From assembly GCF_900115245.1 (NCBI RefSeq), contig NZ_FOVT01000001.1:62001-126000 (forward strand): 64,000 nucleotides of DNA. The letters run 5' to 3'. The position numbers were made by a program, and so were the translations under genes. This document shows, piece after piece, positions 56,835 to 64,000 of this stretch. Position 1 is the first letter of the stretch, and every line of letters begins with the position of its first letter. Under the pieces are notes generated by a model, which saw only the letters and a program-made list of their open reading frames with translations, was not told the origin of the DNA and ran no database searches. Source of the DNA: Mesorhizobium sp. NFR06 (GTDB taxonomy: Bacteria; Pseudomonadota; Alphaproteobacteria; Rhizobiales; Rhizobiaceae).

Positions 56835-57707
56835 ATGGCTACTCAGCAAACCCGTTCGCTTGCCCGTTTCATGATGGCGCCGTCGGTGGTGCTGCTGTTC
56901 GTCTGGATGATCGTGCCGCTGCTGTTTACGCTGTGGTTCTCTTTCCAGCAGTACAACCCGCTCAACCCGATCCGCGACGGCTTCGTCGGTTTCTCGAACT
57001 ACGCGCTGTTCTATTCCAACCCGGCCTTCCTGCAGTCGATCCTCAACACGCTCGCCATCGTCGTCAGCGTGCTGGTCATCACCGTGGTCGGCGGCATTCT
57101 GCTCGCGCTGCTCATCGATCAGCCGATGTGGGGCCAGGGGATCGTGCGTATCCTGGTGATTTCGCCCTTCTTCGTCATGCCGCCGGTCGCCGCGCTGGTG
57201 TGGAAGAACATGATCATGCATCCGCAATACGGTGTCTTTGCCGACATTGCGCGCTTCTTCGGCGCCGAGCCCATCGATTGGTTCGGACAGCATCCGCTGA
57301 CCGCCATCATCATCATCGTCGCCTGGCAATGGCTGCCCTTCGCGACGCTGATCCTGCTGACATCGCTGCAGTCGCTCGACGGCGAGCAGAAGGAGGCGGC
57401 CGAGATGGACGGCGCCGGGTTCCTCAGCCGCTTCATCTATCTGACGCTGCCGCACATGTCGCGCGCTATCACCGTGGTCATCCTGATCCAGACGATCTTC
57501 CTGCTCTCGGTCTATGCCGAGATCCTGGTCACCACCAATGGCGGTCCGGGCTACGCCTCCACCAACCTGCCCTTCCTCGTCTACCAGAAGGCGTTGCTGG
57601 AGTTCAAAATCGGCCAGGCGTCCGCCGGCGGCGTCATCGCTGTCATTCTCGCCAACATCGTCGCCTTCTTCGCCATGCGCGCCGTCGGCAAGAACCTGGA
57701 CAAGTAA
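56835..57707 (+). CDS. smoF: Polyol ABC transporter permease SmoF
   Basis: A 290-residue MalF-type permease with six likely helices and the EAA loop EAAEMDGAGFLSRFIYLTLP. GGAGGG lies eight bases before the ATG at 56835; a GTG at 56826 overlaps that site. With SmoG and two SmoK subunits it forms the importer of sorbitol/mannitol. It is followed by an unusual 209-base gap with a palindromic element before smoG. Confidence 0.92.
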   Translation: MATQQTRSLARFMMAPSVVLLFVWMIVPLLFTLWFSFQQYNPLNPIRDGFVGFSNYALFYSNPAFLQSILNTLAIVVSVLVITVVGGILLALLIDQPMWGQGIVRILVISPFFVMPPVAALVWKNMIMHPQYGVFADIARFFGAEPIDWFGQHPLTAIIIIVAWQWLPFATLILLTSLQSLDGEQKEAAEMDGAGFLSRFIYLTLPHMSRAITVVILIQTIFLLSVYAEILVTTNGGPGYASTNLPFLVYQKALLEFKIGQASAGGVIAVILANIVAFFAMRAVGKNLDK

Positions 57708-57739
57708 GGGGGTGAGACGATGCCACGTGCGCTGAACAA

Positions 57740-57874
57740 CCCCCACTCCGTCCCGCTGCGCGGGACACCTCTCCCCCTGCCGGGGGTAGAGGAAACGCCT
57801 GCATCGAAGCCGCGCCTTTCCTCTACCCCGTCGATCGGGGGAGAGGTGGTTTGCGCAGCAAACCGGAGTGGGGG
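57740..57874. repeat. 135-bp nested palindromic element between smoF and smoG
   Basis: The outer arms CCCCCACTCCG (57740-57750) and CGGAGTGGGGG (57864-57874) pair; the inner CACCTCTCCCCC (57766-57777) and GGGGGAGAGGTG region (57837-57848) pair; and CGGGGGTAGAGGAAA pairs with TTTCCTCTACCCCG. This multi-stem element sits inside the operon and shares its right half with the repeat at about 32979-33016. It probably folds in the mRNA and may affect the ratio of SmoF to SmoG. Confidence 0.85.
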
Positions 57875-57916
57875 TCGACCCTGCCGCCAACACCGCCGAT
57901 ACGGGAGGACCTGACC

Positions 57917-58741
57917 ATGGCACGCGCAGTCACCACCCAGCACAAGACCATCGCCACGGCCGCGGCCTGGATCGTCGCCCTGCTGATCTTCTTTCCGATC
58001 CTCTACACGATCATCACCTCGTTCAAGTCGGAACAGGAAGCGATCCAGGGCTTCAACCTGATCCCTTCCGGAACCTTCGAGAGCTATACCGAGGTCCAAG
58101 CGCGAAGCGGCTACTTCAAGTTCTTCTTCAACTCGGTGCTGCTCTCGGTCGGCTCGACCATCCTGGCCTTGCTCGTCGCCATCCCGGCGGCATGGTCGAT
58201 GGCGTTTTCGCCGACCAAGCGAACCAAGGACATCCTGATGTGGATGCTGTCCACCAAGATGATGCCGGCGGTCGCGGTGCTGTTCCCGATCTACCTGATC
58301 TTCCGCGACTCAGGGCTGCTCGACAGCCGCATCGGCCTGATGATCATGCTGATGCTGATCAACCTGCCGATCGTGGTGTGGATGCTCTACACCTACTTCC
58401 GCGAGATCCCGGGCGAGATCCTCGAAGCGGCGCGCATGGACGGCGCCTCGCTGTGGAACGAAATCATCTACGTGCTGACGCCGATGGCCGTGCCGGGCAT
58501 TGCCTCGACCATGCTCTTGAACATCATCCTGGCCTGGAACGAGGCGTTCTGGACGATCCGGCTCACCACCACCAACGCCGCGCCGCTGACGGCCTTCATC
58601 AGCTCCTTCTCCAGCCCGCAAGGCCTGTTCTGGGCCAAGCTCTCGGCCGCCTCGACGCTGGCGATCGCGCCGATCCTGATCATGGGCTGGTTCAGCCAGA
58701 AGCAGCTGGTGCGCGGCCTGACCTTTGGCGCCGTGAAGTAG
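57917..58741 (+). CDS. smoG: Polyol ABC transporter permease SmoG
   Basis: A 274-residue MalG-type permease with six likely helices and the EAA loop [19 protein letters not shown]. Ends [10 protein letters not shown], the family tail. GGGAGG precedes the ATG at 57917; the frame is open back to 57851 through the palindromic element, so translation could start there but has no matching site. The partner is SmoF. Confidence 0.92.
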   Translation: MARAVTTQHKTIATAAAWIVALLIFFPILYTIITSFKSEQEAIQGFNLIPSGTFESYTEVQARSGYFKFFFNSVLLSVGSTILALLVAIPAAWSMAFSPTKRTKDILMWMLSTKMMPAVAVLFPIYLIFRDSGLLDSRIGLMIMLMLINLPIVVWMLYTYFREIPGEILEAARMDGASLWNEIIYVLTPMAVPGIASTMLLNIILAWNEAFWTIRLTTTNAAPLTAFISSFSSPQGLFWAKLSAASTLAIAPILIMGWFSQKQLVRGLTFGAVK

Positions 58742-58787
58742 CAAGACCGCAAACGGCGGACGACGAAAATACCCCCGGGAGGAAACC

Positions 58788-59788
<1,001 letters not shown>

Positions 59789-59792
<4 letters not shown>

Positions 59793-60559
59793 GGCTGGAG
59801 GGCAAATCGGCGCTGATCACCGGATCGGCGCGCGGCATCGGCAGAGCCTTCGCCGAAGCCTATGCGCGCGAAGGCGCGACGGTGGCGATCGCCGACATCG
59901 ACCTGGAAGCAGCGGAAGCGACGGCGAAGGCGATCGGTTCCGCCGCTTACGCGGTTAGGCTCGACGTCACCGACCAGGCCTCGATCGAGGCGGCGGTGAA
60001 GGCGGTCGAGGCAAGGACCGGCGGCCTCGACATCCTGATCAACAACGCCGCGATCTTCGACCTCGCGCCGATCGTCGAGATAACAAGGGCGAGCTACGAA
60101 AAACTGTTCTCCGTCAATGTCGCCGGCACGCTGTTTATGCTGCAGGCGGCTGCCCGTTCGATGGTCGCGCGCGGCCGGGGCGGCAGGATTATCAACATGG
60201 CGAGCCAGGCCGGCCGGCGCGGTGAGCCGCTGGTCGCGGTCTATTGCGCCACCAAGGCCGCCGTCATCTCGCTGACGCAGTCGGCTGGGCTCGACCTCAT
60301 CAAGCACCGCATCAACGTCAACGGGATCGCGCCTGGTGTCGTCGACAGCGACATGTGGGACCAGGTCGACGCGCTGTTCGCCAAATACGAGAACCGGCCG
60401 AAGGGTGAGAAGAAGCGCCTGGTCGGCGAAGGTGTGCCTTACGGCCGCATGGGCAAGCCAGAGGACCTCGCTGGCATGGCCGTGTTCCTGGCCAGTGACG
60501 AGGCCGAATACATTGTCGCCCAGACCTACAATGTCGACGGCGGACAATGGATGAGCTGA
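59789..60559 (+). CDS. smoS: Sorbitol dehydrogenase (short-chain type)
   Basis: A 256-residue SDR that oxidises D-sorbitol to fructose, and related polyols such as galactitol. NAD-binding TGSARGIG (11-18), NNAA (86-89), and the catalytic Ser139, Tyr152 and Lys156 (YCATK) are intact. The start is a GTG that overlaps the smoK stop (GTGA), so it is translationally coupled to the importer. A palindrome follows the stop (60618-60659). The reaction is assigned from the SmoS family and operon. Confidence 0.9.
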
Positions 60560-60617
60560 CGGGCTGCGTTGAGGGGAGGCGCTTCTCTCTTTCCTCCGGA
60601 GAAGACGCCGCGGGGCA

Positions 60618-60659
60618 GGTGAGGGGCGGCATGCTGGAACACCAGTACCGCCCCTCACC
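60618..60659. repeat. Stem-loop between smoS and mtlK
   Basis: Perfect 12-bp arms GGTGAGGGGCGG (60618-60629) and CCGCCCCTCACC (60648-60659) flank an 18-base loop, and AGGGGAG-type ends outside extend the pairing. It is a third in-operon hairpin of the smo cluster and may adjust expression of mtlK. Confidence 0.75.
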
Positions 60660-60718
60660 GTCGCTCCCCTAAGGAGGCGGAACAGTCGGGCTGCGGATCG
60701 GCCAAAGGGTAAAATGAG

Positions 60719-62197
60719 ATGACCGTGAAACTCTCCTCTTCGAACCTCGCCAGGCTCCCGGCCAAGGTCGCCGGGCCGAAATATGACCGCTCCGCCCTGA
60801 AGGCGGGCATCGTCCATTTCGGCGTCGGCAACTTCCACCGCTCGCACCAGGCGGTCTATCTCGACGATCTGTTCGGCACCGGAGAGGGTCACGACTGGGC
60901 GCTGATCGGCGCCGGCGTGTTCGAAGGCGAGAAGATCGGCCGCGCCAAGCTGCAGGAACAGGATTGGCTGACCACAGTGGTCGAGCAGGACCAGGGCCAC
61001 ATGAGCGCCCGCGTGACCGGCGCCATGATCGATTTCCTAACACCTGGTGACGCGGCCGCGATCATCGACCAGCTCGCCGATCCGGCCATCAGGATCGTGT
61101 CGTTGACCATCACCGAGGGCGGTTATTTCATCGACCCGGCCTCGGGCAAGTTCAACCCGGCCCATCCCGACATCGTCGCGGATGCGCAACCGGGAGCGGT
61201 GCCGAAAACCGTCTTCGGCATCATCCTTGCCGGGCTGCTGCGCCGGCGGGCCGACGGCATCGTGCCGTTCACCGTCATGTCCTGCGACAACATCCCCCAC
61301 AACGGCCATGTCACCTCCGACGGCGTCATCGGCCTTGCCCGGCTGATCGACGAGGACCTGGCCAACTGGGTCGGCGACAAGGTCGCCTTTCCGAACGGCA
61401 TGGTCGACCGCATCACGCCGGCGACCACCGATCGGGAACGCAAGATCCTCGCCGACGATTTCGGCCTGGAGGACAACTGGCCGGTGTTCTGCGAACCGTT
61501 CAAGCAATGGGTGCTGGAAGATCATTTCACCGCCGGCCGCCCGGCGCTGGAGAAGGTCGGCGTGCAATTCGTCAAGGATGTCTCGCCCTACGAGCTGATG
61601 AAGATCCGCATCCTCAATGGCGGCCATGCGACGATCGCTTATCCGGCCGGGCTGATGGACATCCATTTCGTCCATGAAGGCATGCAGGAACCGCTGGTGC
61701 GCGCCTTTCTCTCGAAGCTCGAGCATGACGAGATCATCCCGACCGTGCCGCCCGTGCCGGACACCGACCTGGAGGACTACTACCAGCTCATCGAGCGCCG
61801 CTTCTCCAATCCCAAGATCGGCGACACCATCCGCCGGCTCTGTCTCGACGGCTCCAACCGCCAGCCGAAATTCATCATCCCGACAATCGCCGACCGGCTG
61901 AAGGCGGGCAAGGGCGTCGCCGGCCTCGCGCTGGAATCGGCGCTCTGGTGCCGCTACTGCTTCGGCACCACGGACAGCGGCGCCGTCATCGAGCCGAACG
62001 ACCCCAGTTGGGACCGCATGCAGGCGACCGCCGAGGCGGCGAAGGACGATCCGAAGGCCTGGCTGGCGATGGAGGACATCTATGGCGATGTCGGCCGGTC
62101 ACCCGTCTTCGCCGCGGCCTTCGCCCATGCCTTGAAGGTCCTGTGGGCGAACGGCGCGCGTGAAACCTTGACACGCTATCTCGCCGGCAAGCTCTGA
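60719..62197 (+). CDS. mtlK: Mannitol 2-dehydrogenase
   Basis: A 492-residue polyol-specific long-chain dehydrogenase that oxidises D-mannitol (and D-arabitol) to fructose (xylulose) with NAD. The N-terminal GVGNFHRSHQA block (about 34-44) and the C-terminal catalytic block KIRILNGGH with Lys, Asn and His match the family. The ATG at 60719 is used; an ATG at 60714 is in another frame. It is the fifth enzyme/transport gene of the polyol operon, separated from smoS by a hairpin. Confidence 0.93.
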   Translation: MTVKLSSSNLARLPAKVAGPKYDRSALKAGIVHFGVGNFHRSHQAVYLDDLFGTGEGHDWALIGAGVFEGEKIGRAKLQEQDWLTTVVEQDQGHMSARVTGAMIDFLTPGDAAAIIDQLADPAIRIVSLTITEGGYFIDPASGKFNPAHPDIVADAQPGAVPKTVFGIILAGLLRRRADGIVPFTVMSCDNIPHNGHVTSDGVIGLARLIDEDLANWVGDKVAFPNGMVDRITPATTDRERKILADDFGLEDNWPVFCEPFKQWVLEDHFTAGRPALEKVGVQFVKDVSPYELMKIRILNGGHATIAYPAGLMDIHFVHEGMQEPLVRAFLSKLEHDEIIPTVPPVPDTDLEDYYQLIERRFSNPKIGDTIRRLCLDGSNRQPKFIIPTIADRLKAGKGVAGLALESALWCRYCFGTTDSGAVIEPNDPSWDRMQATAEAAKDDPKAWLAMEDIYGDVGRSPVFAAAFAHALKVLWANGARETLTRYLAGKL

Positions 62198-62219
62198 AGT
62201 GCGCTGAGATCACGTCGCG

Positions 62220-62903
62220 ATGACGCCTGAACTGGTCATCTTCGACTGTGACGGCGTGCTGGTCGACAGCGAGGCGCTTTCGGTCTCGGCGCTGCTTGGC
62301 ATGATCGAGCTCGCCGGCGGCACCGTCAGCGAGGACGCCGCCTACGAGCATTTCCTCGGCAAGAGCATGAAAAGCGTGCGCGAAATCCTCGGCCGCGATT
62401 TCGGGCTCGAGATCAGCGACCGGCATCTCACCGCCATGCGCGTCGACCTGATGCGCAAATTCCGCGAGGAGTTGAAGCCGATCCCCGGCGTCGAGGAGGT
62501 GCTTGCGAAGCTCGGCCGGCCTCGCTGCGTCGCTTCGTCCGGCACGCTGGAGCGCATCCGCTACGCGCTCGACGTCACCGGCCTGTTGCCCTTGCTGGAG
62601 CCGCATCTCTTCAGCGCCACCATGGTCAAGCGCGGCAAGCCGGACCCGGATCTTTTCCTTCATGCCGCCGAAAGCATGCGGGTCCAACCGCGCGACTGCC
62701 TGGTGATCGAGGACAGTCCCGCCGGCATAGCCGCGGCCCGCGCCGCCGGCATGCGCGTCTTTGCTTTCATCGGTGGCTCGCATGCGTCCAATCCGGCCCT
62801 CAGGGCGCGGCTTGCGTCGACGGAACCGGACTTTATATTCGCTGACATGCTGCAATTGCCCGATCTGATTGCAGGCCTGGGAGCGAGAGTAAGAGCATCT
62901 TGA
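62220..62903 (+). CDS. HAD-family sugar phosphatase/beta-phosphoglucomutase-like
   Basis: A 227-residue HAD enzyme: FDCDGVLVDSEALS (motif I with two aspartates), VASSGT, KRGKPDPDLFLHAAE and VIEDSPAGIAAARAAG are the four motifs. It starts 22 bases after mtlK and its stop overlaps the TTG start of the kinase (TTGA), so it belongs to the operon. It might clear sugar phosphates formed during polyol use. A mutase role is possible since GKPxPD is the beta-PGM type. Confidence 0.87.
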   Translation: MTPELVIFDCDGVLVDSEALSVSALLGMIELAGGTVSEDAAYEHFLGKSMKSVREILGRDFGLEISDRHLTAMRVDLMRKFREELKPIPGVEEVLAKLGRPRCVASSGTLERIRYALDVTGLLPLLEPHLFSATMVKRGKPDPDLFLHAAESMRVQPRDCLVIEDSPAGIAAARAAGMRVFAFIGGSHASNPALRARLASTEPDFIFADMLQLPDLIAGLGARVRAS

Positions 62904-64000
62904 CGAAAAGCTTCGTTTGCGCGGTCGATGTCGGCACCGGGAGCGCTCGCGCGGGCATTCTCGATTCGGAAGGCAACCTGCTCGGCCGCGCCGATCATCC
63001 GATCGCGATGCATCAGCCCAAGCCGGATCATGCCGAGCACGATTCGCAAGATATCTGGTCGGCGGTGTGCAAGGCCGTGCGGGCCGCTCTCCAAAAATCC
63101 GCCGTCGCCGCCCAGGATATCGCCGGCATCTCTTTCGACGCCACTTGCTCGCTGGTCGCGCGCGACTGGCAAGGCGGCCAGCTCAGCGTCTCGGTCACCG
63201 GCGAGAAGCGCTGGGACACGGTCGTCTGGCTCGATCACCGCGCCATCGCCGAGGCCGATGAATGCACGACGAGCGGCCATGCCGTTCTCGATTACATAGG
63301 CGGCGTGATGTCGCCGGAGATGGCGACGCCGAAGCTGATGTGGCTGAAGCGCCATTTGCCAACAACATGGAGTGAAGCCGGCTATCTATTCGATCTGACC
63401 GACTTCCTGACCTGGAAGGCGAGCGGCTCGCTTGCCCGCTCGCAATGCACGCTGACGGCCAAATGGACCTATCTCGCCCATGAGGAAAAGAGCTGGCGGC
63501 GCGACTTCTTCGAGCTCGTCGGGCTCGGCGATCTGTTCGAGCACGGCAATCTGCCGGAAAAGGCAAGTCCGGTCGGCACCGACATCGGCCCACTGACGGC
63601 GGCGGCCGCGGCCGAACTCGGCCTCAGCGAAAAATGCCGCGTCGGCGCCGGTGTCATCGATGCCTATGCCGGCGCGCTCGGCGTTCTGGGCGGCTTTGCC
63701 GGCGACGAGAAGAACATCAGCCGGCATCTGGCGCTGATTGCCGGCACATCGTCCTGCGTCATGGCAATGTCGCTCGACCCGCAGCCCTTTGCCGGGGTGT
63801 GGGGGCCTTATTACGGCGCCGCCTTGCCGTCGCTATGGCTCTCGGAAGGCGGCCAGTCGGCCACCGGCGCGCTGCTCGACCACATCATCCGCTGGCACGG
63901 CACCGGCGGTGAGCCGGACGCGGCCATGCATATAAAGATCGCCAGGCGCATTGCCGAGCTGCGCGCCGAGGACGGCGACGCGCTGGCCGCAAGGCTGCAT
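62900..64000 (+). CDS. FGGY-family carbohydrate kinase (cut by window end)
   Basis: 367 residues are visible. The start is TTG at 62900, sharing bases with the HAD stop. VDVGTGSARAGILD is the phosphate-1 motif of FGGY kinases, DATCSLVARD follows, and DTVVWLDHRA and IAGTSSCVMAMS mark the ATPase core. It resembles the pentulose-kinase (ribulose/ribitol) branch, not classic XylB. In this operon it may phosphorylate a ketose such as xylulose formed from arabitol by MtlK. The C-terminal domain is beyond the window. Confidence 0.87.
   Translation, partial: MTKSFVCAVDVGTGSARAGILDSEGNLLGRADHPIAMHQPKPDHAEHDSQDIWSAVCKAVRAALQKSAVAAQDIAGISFDATCSLVARDWQGGQLSVSVTGEKRWDTVVWLDHRAIAEADECTTSGHAVLDYIGGVMSPEMATPKLMWLKRHLPTTWSEAGYLFDLTDFLTWKASGSLARSQCTLTAKWTYLAHEEKSWRRDFFELVGLGDLFEHGNLPEKASPVGTDIGPLTAAAAAELGLSEKCRVGAGVIDAYAGALGVLGGFAGDEKNISRHLALIAGTSSCVMAMSLDPQPFAGVWGPYYGAALPSLWLSEGGQSATGALLDHIIRWHGTGGEPDAAMHIKIARRIAELRAEDGDALAARLH

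Noticed and set aside
57851..57916. smoG start 22 codons earlier, within the palindromic element
   Set aside because: The ATG at 57917 follows GGGAGG and gives the normal MalG-type N-terminus; the extension is repeat-derived.

Overview
The window looks like chromosomal DNA of a Mesorhizobium-like member of the Rhizobiales. The evidence is high GC, rhizobial iolR-iolCDE-x-B order, a smo/mtlK polyol operon laid out as in Sinorhizobium, a urease cluster with rhizobial passenger genes, a NodF/NodE-like pair, and several families of intergenic palindromic repeats. Species assignment is inference. Nothing looks like a phage, plasmid, transposase or CRISPR locus. The interest lies in regulation, fused or broken genes, and catabolic islands.

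Region by region. 1-3 kb: the N-terminus of a methyltransferase, a C-terminal remnant of a FAD monooxygenase, a nitronate monooxygenase, and a LacI repressor divergent from a ribose-type sugar ABC transporter (3.6-7.2 kb). 7.4-10.8 kb: a complete basic-amino-acid/opine-type ABC transporter. 11.0-13.5 kb: phnN, phnM and a 2H-phosphoesterase gene, without the C-P lyase core. 13.8-22.2 kb: myo-inositol catabolism (iolB, small membrane protein, iolE, iolD, iolC fusion, iolR and a Gfo/Idh dehydrogenase), with candidate IolR operators between iolR and iolC.

22.3-29.4 kb: a seven-gene operon encoding two TIM-barrel isomerase/dehydratases (one an IolE paralogue), an inositol dehydrogenase-like enzyme and a complete ABC importer with a Tat-exported binding protein. 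It is divergent from a MocR-type regulator (29.9-31.4 kb). This set recalls the rhizopine moc genes and may serve an inositol derivative. 31.4-42.1 kb: tRNA-Arg(CCG), a DUF1003 protein, UspA, a D,D-carboxypeptidase, a large unrecognised coiled-coil membrane protein, an epimerase, a P-loop kinase, a Lys/Ala-rich protein, a GST, and the NodE/NodF-like pair.

42.3-51.2 kb: the urease cluster ureD-A-(DUF1272)-hupE-B // two opposite-strand secreted proteins // ureC-(hypothetical)-(membrane/GST chimera)-E-F-(DUF3995)-G. 51.3-52.8 kb: a class II aldolase and a HAD phosphatase. 53.0-64.0 kb: polyol catabolism, with regulator smoC, a DUF1127-like/LysR divergent pair, then smoEFGK (importer), smoS (sorbitol dehydrogenase), mtlK (mannitol dehydrogenase), a HAD phosphatase and an FGGY kinase cut by the window end.

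The main metabolic theme is import and oxidation of polyols and cyclitols. Inositols pass through iol and polyols through smo/mtlK, each module with its own ABC importer or regulator and a plausible operator nearby. Urease and phosphonate genes add nitrogen and phosphorus scavenging.
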